Positions 1 through 8,788 of a stretch of DNA of 64,000 nt are shown here, piece after piece (within the stretch, counting starts at the first letter, position 1; the number at the start of each line of letters is the position of its first letter). This DNA is from Amycolatopsis azurea DSM 43854 (lineage in GTDB: Bacteria > Actinomycetota > Actinomycetes > Mycobacteriales > Pseudonocardiaceae). The notes under the pieces are model-generated. The model saw only the letters and a list, made by a program, of their open reading frames with translations, searched no databases and was not told the DNA's origin. The stretch spans positions 455,041 through 519,040 of the forward strand of contig NZ_MUXN01000027.1 of NCBI RefSeq assembly GCF_001995215.1, written 5' to 3'. The translations under genes and the position numbers were made by a program.

Positions 1-205
1 CAGTGAATTTTCCGCGAGCCGAGAACAATAGTGGTTGTCCACGATGGACTACTCATTAAATTCACAGGGCCGCCACCAGCACTTTTGCCGCCAGACGTGC
101 CGGTTCGAACCGATTGGAATCACTAAGACCCGTATGCCGAAAAAGTAAGTGACCTCATCAATCTACGCGGACATGAAAAGGTCAAAGTCGAGTGAATCAC
201 ATGAT

Positions 206-2962
206 TCAGGTGGTTTTCGACCCGGTGAGCCGGTCCCGCAGCAATTCTTCACTCAGCACGGCGCGCGAAGGCAGCTCGAGTTTGCACAGCGCGCGGCCGA
301 GATGGACCTCGACGGTGCGTGCCGACAGGAACAGGCGTTCGGCGATCTGGCGATTGGTCAGGTTCTGCGCGGCGAGGCCGACGACCTCGAGTTCACGCGG
401 TGACAGCGCCTTGCCGTAGCCGCGACGGCCGCGTCGCGGGACGTCCGGGCTGTGAGCCGCGAGCGCTCGGCGGCACCGCTGCGCGTCGGCGAGGGAGTCC
501 AGCGCCCGGTAGGTCGTCTCGGCCGAGGTGAGCGCGCCCAGCACCCGTTCGTGCTCGCCGAGTTCGGCGTAGCACTCGCCTGCGAGCTCCTCGGCGCCCG
601 CGGCCGCTTGAGGTCGCGGCAACGCTTGGTAGGACCGCGCCGAGCGGCTGAACAGTTCGGCGGCTTCGGCGGCGCGGGGCCGGGCGAGCAAGCCCCGGCA
701 GAACAAGTCCGCTGCGAGAGCGAGTGGCGCGTCGCGGCCGGCGATCCCTTCCTGATACTCGGCCAGCAGCTTTTCGGCGGATTCGGTCTCGTGTGCCCCG
801 ATCAGGATCCGTACCGCGAGCGGAAGCAGTTCCGCCGCCCACACCCAGTTGTTCTTGCGGCGGACGTTCGTCAACCCGTACTCGACGAGACGGCGCGCCC
901 CCGCCAGGTCCTTGCCCGCCAGCCGGACCGCCGCCCGCCCCGCGAACGACGAGGCCTGCAAGGGAACACTGCCGGCCGAAAGCCCGAACGCGGCGTCGAA
1001 ATCGCGCAACGCCGCCGCCCGCCGTCCGCGCCCGAAGTGGTACCAGCCGAGCGCCAGCAGCGGCTCACCGGCCAGGGAACTGTCTTCACCCACGCGCGCG
1101 ATCAGGTCACGAGCCCCACTGTCCACTGTGGACAATTGACCCATCGCGACGTCTAGCCGCAGATCCGTACCCGCGGCCAAGGCCTCCAGATAGGGCTGGT
1201 GTTCGTCCTGGATCAGTCTCCGCGCCGTCGCGAGATACGACCTGGCCACCGGGTAGTAACCGTTCCACGCCGCCGCGTCGGCGAGGTTGATGTAGGTCCG
1301 GCAGACCTGACGGCGCACATCGGCCGACCGTGGCGAATCCGGAAGTGTGCCGACGTCGAGCCAGACACCGGGATCGGCCACCTGCATCCGGCTGGACATC
1401 CGGTTCGCGGTGACCGCGGCGAGCAGCTCGACGTCGCGGATGCCCCGGCTGGCGCGCTCGGCCTGATCGAGCCAGCGCAGGTTCTCTTCGACCGGGATCG
1501 CGCCGAGGTGCGGGAGTGCCAGCGTGACCAGACCACGCGCGAGCAGGCCGCGATGGTCGGAGAGGTCGGCGACGGCCAGCTGGATCTCCGAGCGGCCGGC
1601 GTCGATCTGCCCGTTCTGGTTGATCAGCACCCGGCCGAGATTGATCCGGATCTCGCCGCGGGCGGTCTTGCTCATCGGCCACTCCCGCACCGCCGTGCGC
1701 AGCAAGCGGACCGTCGGCTCCTTGATCAGCTCGTAGGCGGTTTCCCTGCTGAGCCTGACCGCGAAGTTCTCCCGGTCGGCGCGGGAAAGTCCCTCGTCAC
1801 CGAGCGCGGCTTCGAGCAGGCGGACGGCTTCGTCCGGCTTGCCGTCGGCCACCGCGGTGTCGACGGCCTCCGAGGTCCACCGCACCCATTCGCCGAGTTC
1901 ACCGGCCGCCCGGTGGTGCTGTGCGATTCTCGACGCGTCCGGTTCAGCCGAACCGGCGAGGAGACGAGCGACGCGACCGTGCAGGCGGCACCGGCGAGGT
2001 CCGGGGATGGCGGCGTGGACGACCTCCGCAACCAGAGGACTGCGTGCGGCGTACCGCCCTCTGCCCAAATCTCGCAGAAATCCCGCGTCGAGAGCGGAGA
2101 GCAGCGCATCGTCGACGGCATCGCCGTCCATTTGGGACAGTGTCGCCAGCTCGGCGCTACCGGCCGGGCGACCGAAGACCACAGCCGCTTCGGTGACGGC
2201 GGCGCAGCCCGGATCCGCTTTCGTGAGCCTGGCCGCGAGCGCGGCGGACCAGGCCTCCGGCATGGACGTGCGGACCGATTCCAGGACCGCGTGCACGGCT
2301 CCGCGCACACCGCCGGTCCTTCGATGAACCCGTTCACCGAGCTCACGCGAACCGGCCAGCGACACCACGTCGTCGACATCCAGCGGCGCCAAGGTGAGCA
2401 TCGCGGTCACCCCCGATTTCGGCGGCCACCAGGACTCACTCTGCCCGGGCCGTTGCGCCCGAATCGTCGAGGTGGTGACGACAGCCAGCCGTGGAGAGGG
2501 ATTGCCCGCCAGGAACCGGAAGAGATCTTGGGTCTCCTCGTCGGCTTCGTCCGCGTCGTCCGCGAGCAGGACCGTGCGGTCGTGCGCGGTCAGCAGTTCC
2601 CGGAGCGCCCGGAAGACGAGGTGACGGCCGTTCGTGTCGGACGGCGCGGTGGGGAGCACTCCCGCCAGTTCGGGCAGCAGGGGCCGAAGAACTCCGGCGA
2701 GCGGCGACAGGAGCGCCGCGACCGCGGTCCACCTGCCGAGGTCGGCGCTCAGCGCTTCGAGCACCGGGCCGAGCGGGACGGGTCGCCGGCGCCGGGCGCA
2801 GCGGACCCGGACCACGGCGCAATCCCCGGCTTCGCGTCGCGCGAGCTCGTCGAGCAGCCGTGTCCGGCCCGCTCCAGGTTCGCTTTCGACCACGGCGAAG
2901 GCGGGACACCGGGCGATCGCCCGTGCGGTCCCTGCGACGAGATCCGCGGTCGCACCGTTCAT
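206..2962 (-). CDS. LuxR-family transcriptional regulator, large AAA/STAND (LAL) type
   Basis: A 918-residue protein with the LAL layout: N-terminal ATPase module, long helical TPR-like middle (about 350-840) and a C-terminal LuxR/GerE helix-turn-helix (about 855-905, with LSPRELEVVGLAAQNLTNRQ). Such proteins sense a ligand or partner and activate nearby operons. The P-loop near residues 27-35 reads EPGAGRTRL, so the usual Lys is Arg and nucleotide binding may be weakened. A Walker-B-like ADDADEADEE stretch lies further on. The segment before the HTH reads RRGYGKALSPRE and matches the second LAL protein at 51804-54593, so the two are probably paralogues. The ATG at 2962 has no close Shine-Dalgarno sequence. 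Regulator class is certain; its target is unknown. Confidence 0.9.
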   Translation of the reverse strand: MNGATADLVAGTARAIARCPAFAVVESEPGAGRTRLLDELARREAGDCAVVRVRCARRRRPVPLGPVLEALSADLGRWTAVAALLSPLAGVLRPLLPELAGVLPTAPSDTNGRHLVFRALRELLTAHDRTVLLADDADEADEETQDLFRFLAGNPSPRLAVVTTSTIRAQRPGQSESWWPPKSGVTAMLTLAPLDVDDVVSLAGSRELGERVHRRTGGVRGAVHAVLESVRTSMPEAWSAALAARLTKADPGCAAVTEAAVVFGRPAGSAELATLSQMDGDAVDDALLSALDAGFLRDLGRGRYAARSPLVAEVVHAAIPGPRRCRLHGRVARLLAGSAEPDASRIAQHHRAAGELGEWVRWTSEAVDTAVADGKPDEAVRLLEAALGDEGLSRADRENFAVRLSRETAYELIKEPTVRLLRTAVREWPMSKTARGEIRINLGRVLINQNGQIDAGRSEIQLAVADLSDHRGLLARGLVTLALPHLGAIPVEENLRWLDQAERASRGIRDVELLAAVTANRMSSRMQVADPGVWLDVGTLPDSPRSADVRRQVCRTYINLADAAAWNGYYPVARSYLATARRLIQDEHQPYLEALAAGTDLRLDVAMGQLSTVDSGARDLIARVGEDSSLAGEPLLALGWYHFGRGRRAAALRDFDAAFGLSAGSVPLQASSFAGRAAVRLAGKDLAGARRLVEYGLTNVRRKNNWVWAAELLPLAVRILIGAHETESAEKLLAEYQEGIAGRDAPLALAADLFCRGLLARPRAAEAAELFSRSARSYQALPRPQAAAGAEELAGECYAELGEHERVLGALTSAETTYRALDSLADAQRCRRALAAHSPDVPRRGRRGYGKALSPRELEVVGLAAQNLTNRQIAERLFLSARTVEVHLGRALCKLELPSRAVLSEELLRDRLTGSKTT

Positions 2963-3015
2963 GAAACGACTCTAAGCGCGAACCTCCCGTCCGGGATTTC
3001 TCTAAGGGCCCTCAT

Positions 3016-3429
3016 TTAATGCGAGGCCGGACGGGCCAGCTCGACGAGACTGTCGAACAGCACCTCCGCGGACCGGCACACGGCCAGCGGAGGCACCTCG
3101 AACGGGCCGATGACCTCGGTCAGCTGTTCCCAGGCGAACCGGCCCAGCACCCTGGCCAGCACGATCCTCACGGCGGCGGGCTCTCCCTCGCGCGACCGCA
3201 ACGCCTCTTCGCCGCCACTGAGCCGTCCTTCGGGTTCGAGCGCGTCGAGGCACCGCGAGAGCACCTCGCCGGTCAGCCGGACCACTGCCGCGCGTGACGG
3301 CCCCCGCAGGTAAGGGGCGACGTCCGCCAAGGCCGCCATCCGGTGAAGCACGCCGGCCACCATGCGGTCCCGTACATAGCGCGGTCCGAGGGTGGAAACG
3401 GTCGCGGGCTCCTCGAATCGCTTCGACAC
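3016..3429 (-). CDS. hypothetical protein, 137 aa
   Basis: I do not recognise this family. The frame encodes a mostly helical, charged protein rich in Arg, Leu and Val, with no signal peptide and no transmembrane segment. It starts with GTG at 3429; an internal ATG at 3363 (MVAGVLHRM) is a possible alternative, and neither has a strong ribosome binding site. Its TAA stop at 3016-3018 is directly followed by an ATG that opens an 18-codon frame reaching the LAL regulator start at 2962. It lies between that regulator and an RsbW-like ATPase on the same strand, so a regulatory role is possible but only inferred. Confidence 0.5.
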   Translation of the reverse strand: MSKRFEEPATVSTLGPRYVRDRMVAGVLHRMAALADVAPYLRGPSRAAVVRLTGEVLSRCLDALEPEGRLSGGEEALRSREGEPAAVRIVLARVLGRFAWEQLTEVIGPFEVPPLAVCRSAEVLFDSLVELARPASH

Positions 3430-3524
3430 GATCCCCAGCTTTGCCGGGGCGCCGAGGCCCCAGCCAGACCTGAAGCGATAGATGAGGACCCGTAGCTATT
3501 GACCGGCCGCTTCGAACCCCGAGG

Positions 3525-3947
3525 TCAGGACTCACCTCGGTGATCGGCCGGTGATCGGCTGAGTGGCAGTTCGGCCCAGACGGTCTTGCCTTCGGGACCA
3601 CATCGCTGTCCCCAGCGGCTCGCTCCCCGGGCGACGAGCCGGAGGCCGAGCCCCGCGCCCTCGCCGGCGTGCGCCAGCCTCGGATTGGCGTCGTCGATCT
3701 CCATGCGCACCCGGCCCGCGGCCAGGTCGACGGTGACGGCCCGGCAGACGTGCCCGTGGACCACCGCGTTCGTCACCAGCTCGTCGAGCACCATGACCGC
3801 GTCGTCGGTCAGGTCGCCGCACGCGTCCGGACGGTGCCGTCGCACCAGCGCCCTGAACCAGCGTCTCGTTCGCCCCAGCCCGGCGGCATCACGAGGTGGC
3901 GAGGGCAACCTTTCCCCCACTGTCGTGCCCTGATCGCTGTCCGACAT
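3525..3947 (-). CDS. ATP-binding protein of the RsbW/SpoIIAB-like (HATPase_c_2) family
   Basis: About 140 residues. The GHKL N-box is clear (LDELVTNAVVHG), followed by a G1-like DDANP and a G2-like GAGLGLRLVARGASRWG. Actinomycetes carry many such single-domain proteins, which act as anti-sigma or anti-anti-sigma kinases or as partners of membrane sensors. I chose ATG 3947 because GGGGAAGGTGGG lies just upstream; ATG at 4013 and 4136 would add an unconserved, low-complexity N-terminus. The neighbouring sigma factor at 4226-5140 is on the same strand, but ECF41 factors are normally controlled by their own C-terminal domain rather than a kinase, so a partnership is not implied. Confidence 0.8.
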   Translation of the reverse strand: MSDSDQGTTVGERLPSPPRDAAGLGRTRRWFRALVRRHRPDACGDLTDDAVMVLDELVTNAVVHGHVCRAVTVDLAAGRVRMEIDDANPRLAHAGEGAGLGLRLVARGASRWGQRCGPEGKTVWAELPLSRSPADHRGES

Positions 3948-4225
3948 CCGGACCCACCTTCCCCAGACGGATACTCCCGCGTGAAGTACCCGTTCCTCGA
4001 CGGATTCAGTCATGAACCGAGGACAGCCGGCAGCCGAAAAGAACCACCCGTCGGCTTGACCTGCCGAGCACCGCGCCGGCGAGCCGCGGCGGATACGGAC
4101 CGTAGGCGTTGTCCCTCGCGCCACAGGCACGGACACCGGGAATGGCGCAGAGCGGTTTCAGCAGCTTCGGGGGTGCCGCGCCGCGACCGTTCTCCCGTGC
4201 CCGGGCGGCGCGACTCTCGGGTTCG

Positions 4226-5140
4226 TCAGCGGCTCACGGTGATCTCGCGCTCCACGCTCGCCAGTTTCTCAGGATTGCGCACGTGATAGGCACCAGTGAC
4301 ACAGCCGTCCTCCACACGCACCGCCAGCACGCCGTCGATTTCGCCGTCGACGCGGATGAGCAGTCCCGGGCCGCCGTTGATCTGAACCGGCTCGACCGAC
4401 CGTTCCGCGTCGCGTTTCCACCAGCCGCCTGCCAGCAGCCGAGCCACCTTGTCCGCCCCCACGATCGGCCGCAGCAGCGCGTGTTTGACTCCACCGCCGT
4501 CGCTGAGAGCGACGACATCCGGCGCGAGGATGTCCAGCAGGCCCTGGATGTCGCCGGTTTCCACCGCTGTCTGGAAGGCCTGGAGCGCGGCCCGGTGTTC
4601 GGCGGGGGTACCGGTGCCGCGAGGCCTGCGAGCCGCGACGTGCGCCCGTGCCCGGTGCGCGATCTGGCGTACGGTGCCAGAAGTCTTGCCGACGGCTTCG
4701 GCGATCTCGTCGTAGTCGAGTGCGAAGACCTCGCGCAGCACGAAAACCGCTCGTTCGGTCGGCGCGAGGGTTTCCAGCACCAGCAGCATCGCCATCGAAA
4801 CGCTGTCGGCCAGCTCGACGTCCTCGGCCACGTCCGGCGCGGTCAGCAGCGGCTCCGGCAGCCATGGACCGACGTAGGACTCTTTGCGCCTGCCGAGCGT
4901 GCGCAGCCGTTTGAGCGCCTGCCGGGTGGTGATCCGGACCAGGAACGCGCGCGGAGACGACACCGTCGCGAAGTCCACGCCCACCCACCGCAACCAGGTT
5001 TCCTGAAGGACGTCCTCCGCGTCGGTGGCCGAGCCGAGCATCTCGTAGGCCACGGTGAAAAGCAGGTTGCGATGGGTCACGAACGCCTCGGTCGCCGACT
5101 CCATGGCGACGCCCGTTCTTTGTTCGTCTCGTTCGCTCAT
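4226..5140 (-). CDS. ECF41 (SigJ-like) RNA polymerase sigma factor with fused SnoaL domain
   Basis: A 304-residue sigma factor. Region 2 (about 15-85) contains MLGSATDAEDVLQETWLRW; the GPWLPEPL linker follows; region 4 has the DYDEIAEAVGKTSGTVRQ helix-turn-helix. The rest is a SnoaL/NTF2-like domain with the ECF41 hallmarks DGGG and, near the end, NPEKL. In characterised ECF41 proteins this extension tunes activity in place of a separate anti-sigma factor. The ATG at 5140 is preceded by GAGGAGACGGG; ATG 5104 is a weaker alternative. It is divergent from a carboxymuconolactone-decarboxylase-like gene and an NmrA/epimerase gene, the classic ECF41 target set, so it very probably drives that operon. 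Confidence 0.92.
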   Translation of the reverse strand: MSERDEQRTGVAMESATEAFVTHRNLLFTVAYEMLGSATDAEDVLQETWLRWVGVDFATVSSPRAFLVRITTRQALKRLRTLGRRKESYVGPWLPEPLLTAPDVAEDVELADSVSMAMLLVLETLAPTERAVFVLREVFALDYDEIAEAVGKTSGTVRQIAHRARAHVAARRPRGTGTPAEHRAALQAFQTAVETGDIQGLLDILAPDVVALSDGGGVKHALLRPIVGADKVARLLAGGWWKRDAERSVEPVQINGGPGLLIRVDGEIDGVLAVRVEDGCVTGAYHVRNPEKLASVEREITVSR

Positions 5141-5229
5141 CGCCGGTTCCCGTCTCCTCGTCCGCGAGCGTGCCAGATCCATACGACCCCGCCTGCCCTC
5201 CCTTTGTGACGTCTCCGGCCCGTGGCCTG

Positions 5230-5257
5230 TGTCACACGCCCGCCTTGTCACGCCGGA
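5230..5257 (+). promoter_or_regulatory. candidate ECF41-type promoter of the 5318-7785 operon
   Basis: TGTCACA at 5230-5236 matches the known ECF41 -35 element exactly and sits inside the near-palindrome TGTGTCACACG. The expected -10 CGTC about 16 bases on is not present exactly; CGGA at 5254-5257 is the nearest candidate. A second TGTCACG starts at 5246. Position, 60-90 bases before the first operon gene, fits. Confidence 0.45.
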
Positions 5258-5317
5258 CGGATCGCCGGGATCTCTTGGGCACGACGACGAGATGCCGAGA
5301 GGAAGGAAGTCCCACCC

Positions 5318-5809
5318 ATGTCCGTGCCGACGAGTACGCGATCCCGCATGCCCAACCCGCTCCCCTTCGTCCCCGAGATGGCCGAGGTCGCCGGCGGCCT
5401 GCACCAGGTCCTGAAGAACGGCGCGATCCCCCCGACGACCGTCAGCCTGCTGCAGCTGCGTGCCGGGCAGATCCTCGGGAGCACGTACTTCACCATCCGC
5501 GAAACCGGCAGCCTTCGCCGCGCCGGGGAGCCCGAAGAACGCATCACCGCCGTGGCGACCTGGCAGGACGCCGCCTGCTTCACCGAGGCGGAACGGGTCG
5601 CGCTGGAGCTGACGGAGGCCGTCTTCACCCCGAACCCGTCCGGCGAGCGGGTCCCCGATTCGTTGTACGCCAAGGCATCCGAGTGTTACGACGCCAAGGC
5701 GCTCTGGACGCTCGTCATGGCGATCGCCCACATCGGCTTCTTCGCCCCCGCCGCGCTCATCGCCAAGCCCATCCCCGGGATGCCTCCCGGCCAGAACTAC
5801 ACCGACTGA
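5318..5809 (+). CDS. carboxymuconolactone decarboxylase (CMD)/AhpD-like protein lacking the catalytic Cys pair
   Basis: A 163-residue protein with the CMD/AhpD fold signature: LRAGQILGSTYFTIRE aligns with the family's RASQINGCAYCxxMH block, followed by RRAGE and by TEAERVALELTEAVF. In redox-active AhpD-like proteins CxxCxxxH forms the proton relay; here the positions read S, F and E, so peroxidase chemistry of that kind is unlikely. The ATG at 5318 has GGAAGGAAG eight bases upstream. It is first in a three-gene operon with an NmrA-like reductase and a P450, opposite the ECF41 sigma factor that typically controls such genes. Family membership is clear; activity is unknown. Confidence 0.85.
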   Translation: MSVPTSTRSRMPNPLPFVPEMAEVAGGLHQVLKNGAIPPTTVSLLQLRAGQILGSTYFTIRETGSLRRAGEPEERITAVATWQDAACFTEAERVALELTEAVFTPNPSGERVPDSLYAKASECYDAKALWTLVMAIAHIGFFAPAALIAKPIPGMPPGQNYTD

Positions 5810-5836
5810 CCATCCCCTTCGAGAAAGGCGAACACC

Positions 5837-6589
5837 ATGAGCACCGGCAAGATCGCGGTAGCGGGCGCCACCGGACGACTGGGAGTCCACGTCGTCGACG
5901 TCCTCACCGCACAAGGACACCAGGTCGTGCCCATCTCCCGGGCGACCGGCGTGGACATCATCACCGGCGAGGGGCTCGCCGAGGCCCTCACCGGGGTCGA
6001 AGTCATCATCGACGTCGCCTCGTGGCACGGCTCCGAGCAGGAAGCGGCGACGGAGTTCTTCCGGACGTCGGCCCGCACTCTGCACGAGGAAGGCCGCCGG
6101 GCGGGGGCGACCCGGATCGTCGCGGCGTCCATCATCGGCGCCGACAAGGCCACCTCCGGGTTCGTCGCCGCCAAGAAGGTGCACGAGGAACTTCTCTTGG
6201 CCGGGCCTCTCCCCGTACGTCTCCTGCGGGCGGCGCAGTTCCACGAGTTCGTCGGCCAGCTCCTGGACTGGCAGCAGGGCGACGTCGCCTACCTGCCGTC
6301 TCTGCCCACCCAGCTCGTGGCCTGCCGAACCGTCGCGGAGGAACTGGTCGACCTCGCCTTGGCCGCCGAGGCGCCGGAGACACCGATCCCCGAGATCGCG
6401 GGGCCCCGCAAGGAGAACATGGCCGACGCGGCCCGGCTCCTCGGCGCCCTCCGGGGCATCGAGGTCGTCGGCATCGACGGCGGCGGCATCCCGGACGCCG
6501 AGATCGCCGCCGCGGGCGGTTTCCTGCCCGGACCGCACGCCAAGCTCGCGGGCCCCACGTTCTCCGAGTGGCTCGACACCCGGCCTTGA
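5837..6589 (+). CDS. NmrA-like/atypical SDR NAD(P)-binding protein
   Basis: A 250-residue Rossmann protein beginning with IAVAGATGRLGVHVVD, the GxxGxxG dinucleotide motif of NmrA-like and atypical short-chain dehydrogenases. It lacks the YxxxK catalytic pair in the usual place, so it may be a redox sensor or an isomerase/reductase. A Shine-Dalgarno-like GAGAAAGGCG precedes ATG 5837. It lies 27 bases after the CMD-like gene and 20 bases before the P450 gene, so the three are almost certainly cotranscribed. CMD plus oxidoreductase/epimerase next to an ECF41 factor is a recurrent arrangement. Confidence 0.85.
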   Translation: MSTGKIAVAGATGRLGVHVVDVLTAQGHQVVPISRATGVDIITGEGLAEALTGVEVIIDVASWHGSEQEAATEFFRTSARTLHEEGRRAGATRIVAASIIGADKATSGFVAAKKVHEELLLAGPLPVRLLRAAQFHEFVGQLLDWQQGDVAYLPSLPTQLVACRTVAEELVDLALAAEAPETPIPEIAGPRKENMADAARLLGALRGIEVVGIDGGGIPDAEIAAAGGFLPGPHAKLAGPTFSEWLDTRP

Positions 6590-6609
6590 GCCGAAGGGAA
6601 AGGCAGACG

Positions 6610-7785
6610 ATGACCGAAACCTGGGAAGTACCGCTACATCTGCGGCGGACCGGCATCGATCCGGTCAAGGAACTGGCCAAGGCACGCGACAACGAGCGTG
6701 TGCTGCGAGTGGAGACACCGTTCGGCCGGCCCGCGTACCTGGTGTCCCGGCACGAGGACGTTCGCCAGGTGCTGGCCGACACGGCTCGGTTCAGCAGTGC
6801 CCTGACACCGTTCGCCGGTGCGGGACAAGGGAAACCCGTGCCGGGTCAGCTGATCACACTCGACCCGCCCGACCACACGCGGTTGCGCCGGCTGCTCACG
6901 CCGGAGTTCACCGTCCGGCGCATGAGCAGGCTCCGGCCACGGATCGCCGAGATCGTCGAGAACGCCCTGGACGATCTGGAGCGCGCCGGCAAGCCTGCCG
7001 ACCTGGTGGCGCACTTCGCGTTGCCCGTGCCCTCGCTGGTGATCTGCGAGCTGCTGGGTGTCCCCTACGCAGACCGTGCCGGCTTCCACGAACGCGCCGT
7101 GCGCGTTCTGGACACCTCCTTGCCGCTGGACGATCGCGTGGCGGCGCAGGAGGAAGACCACGACTACATGGCCGGGCTGGTGGCCCGGGCCCAGGCGGAT
7201 CCGGGCGAGGACATGCTGGGCATGCTGGTTCGCGAACACGGCCGGGAGCTCACGTCCGCCGAACTGACCGGTGTCGCGGGGCTGCTCCTGCTGGCCGGGC
7301 ACGACACCACCTCGAACATGCTCGGGCTCGGCACGCTGGCCCTGTTGTGGCACCCGGAGCAGCTGGCGATGCTTCGTGAAGATCCGGAACTGGTCGAGCC
7401 CGCCGTCGAGGAGCTGCTTCGGTGGTTGTCGATCGTGCAGACGCCGCCACCGCGGACGACCACGACGGAGGTGGAGATCGCCGGGCACACCATCCCGGCG
7501 GGATCACTCGTGATCTGCTCTCTCCCCGCCGCCAACCGCGACCCCGCTCTGATCGGTGATCCGGAGATCCTCGACATCACCCGGGGAAGTACCGGCCACG
7601 TCGCCTTCGGGCACGGCGCGCACCACTGTCTCGGGGCGCCGCTGGCCCGGATGGAGTTGCGCATCGCCCTTCCGGCCCTGCTGCGGCGCTTCCCCGGTCT
7701 CGCGCTGGCGAATCCTGACGGCCCGGTGGACTTCCGCGCCTTCAGTCTCGTCTACGGCGCGCGCTCGTTGCCGGTGACCTGGTGA
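6610..7785 (+). CDS. cytochrome P450 (bacterial class I, CYP107-like)
   Basis: A 391-residue soluble P450 of normal bacterial length. Landmarks: I-helix LLLAGHDTTSN (oxygen-binding Thr), K-helix EELLR (ExxR), a PERF-like stretch replaced by DPEILDITR, and heme loop FGHGAHHCLGAPLAR with the proximal Cys. It needs ferredoxin and reductase partners, which are not encoded nearby. ATG 6610 follows GAAGGGAAAGG with good spacing, and the gene lies directly behind the NmrA-like gene in the presumed ECF41-controlled operon. A P450 extends the usual CMD/oxidoreductase target set. Subfamily and substrate cannot be told from sequence alone. Confidence 0.95.
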   Translation: MTETWEVPLHLRRTGIDPVKELAKARDNERVLRVETPFGRPAYLVSRHEDVRQVLADTARFSSALTPFAGAGQGKPVPGQLITLDPPDHTRLRRLLTPEFTVRRMSRLRPRIAEIVENALDDLERAGKPADLVAHFALPVPSLVICELLGVPYADRAGFHERAVRVLDTSLPLDDRVAAQEEDHDYMAGLVARAQADPGEDMLGMLVREHGRELTSAELTGVAGLLLLAGHDTTSNMLGLGTLALLWHPEQLAMLREDPELVEPAVEELLRWLSIVQTPPPRTTTTEVEIAGHTIPAGSLVICSLPAANRDPALIGDPEILDITRGSTGHVAFGHGAHHCLGAPLARMELRIALPALLRRFPGLALANPDGPVDFRAFSLVYGARSLPVTW

Positions 7786-7911
7786 CGGTCAAGCCCGGCC
7801 GGCACGTTCTTAGAGCGGCGTGATCCACTCCCGGAACCGAAGGCCACGACAGGCGATCTGGCGAGGTCCGTCTCGTCGGCACCTCGAGCGAGCCACTCAT
7901 GGGCCTTCAGG

Positions 7912-8526
7912 TCAGCGTGTGAGTGGGACAGCGATCCGGCCGGGGAACTGCGGGTTCTCCGCTTCGTCAAGCATCGCGGCGGCAACGGTGTCCCGGCTCA
8001 CCATGATGCGGAAGATGCTCTTGGGGGAGGCATCGAGACCGACGGTGCGCCGGTTCGGGCTGATCGGTTTGTTCGTCAGGGGTCCGGCGTGGAAAACCGT
8101 TCCGCCGGCTTCGGTGACCACGGCGTCCGACTCGACCTTGTCGGCGACCTCCGCTCCGAGTCCCTTGAGGACCAGCCGGTTGAGCGCGCTTGCCACCGCG
8201 GCCGAGGGACCTGTGCCGTAAGCACCCAGCCAAATGACGCGGGCGCCCGACGCCACCGCCGACCGGGCGCCCGCGGTCAGCACGCCCGGCTTCGTCCCCT
8301 TGGGCACACCTAGTCCGGACAGCACCAGTTCACTGCCTTCGAGCGCCGAGTCAATCTCGTCAGTGTGGAACACGTCCGCGACGATCTTGGTCAGCCCCGG
8401 GGCGTCCGGAACGGTGATCCGGTCGGGATTGCGGGCGATGGCCCTGACGATGTGGCCACGGTCGAGTGCCTGCCGGGTAAGGGAGAGTCCGGTCGAGCCG
8501 GACGCGGCGAGAACGGTGAGGTGCAT
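7912..8526 (-). CDS. NAD(P)-binding reductase, NmrA/SDR-a type
   Basis: About 204 residues with an N-terminal Rossmann motif LTVLAASGSTGLSLTRQAL and a conserved-looking core (VIWLGAYG). It resembles NAD(P)H-binding epimerase/flavin-reductase-like proteins that lack the classical SDR Tyr. I chose the ATG at 8526 because AGGAG lies nine bases upstream; ATG 8532 would leave only three. It faces the P450 gene (convergent) and is on the same strand as the SnoaL gene 260 bases upstream, so it may be transcribed alone. Substrate unknown. Confidence 0.8.
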   Translation of the reverse strand: MHLTVLAASGSTGLSLTRQALDRGHIVRAIARNPDRITVPDAPGLTKIVADVFHTDEIDSALEGSELVLSGLGVPKGTKPGVLTAGARSAVASGARVIWLGAYGTGPSAAVASALNRLVLKGLGAEVADKVESDAVVTEAGGTVFHAGPLTNKPISPNRRTVGLDASPKSIFRIMVSRDTVAAAMLDEAENPQFPGRIAVPLTR

Positions 8527-8788
8527 GAACATCTACTCCTGGGGGTCGATGTGAACGATGTTTCCAGTTCGCGCGATGCCGTGCGGGGGCCGGTTTGTCC
8601 CCTGCTTTCCGGCCCCGCGCCCTCCGTCAGGCGAGACGCACGACCAGTTTCCCCGACCACTCGCCACTGCAATCAGCTCCGCGTCCGAGTCCAAGGGCTC
8701 GATGCGGCCGACGCAACGTGCGGATGTCCCACTCCGGCAACTCCCCATCGTCCAGCAGAGCACCGGGCGCAATCTGACGAGCCGGATT

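Noticed and set aside
1199..3019. 606-residue open frame on the plus strand
   Set aside because: Antisense to the LAL regulator; composition follows the GC-rich third positions of the real gene and no domain is visible.
5141..6538. N-terminal extension of the sigma factor frame to 770 residues
   Set aside because: It is antisense to the CMD-like and NmrA-like genes, has no family match, and a good start with ribosome site exists at 5140.
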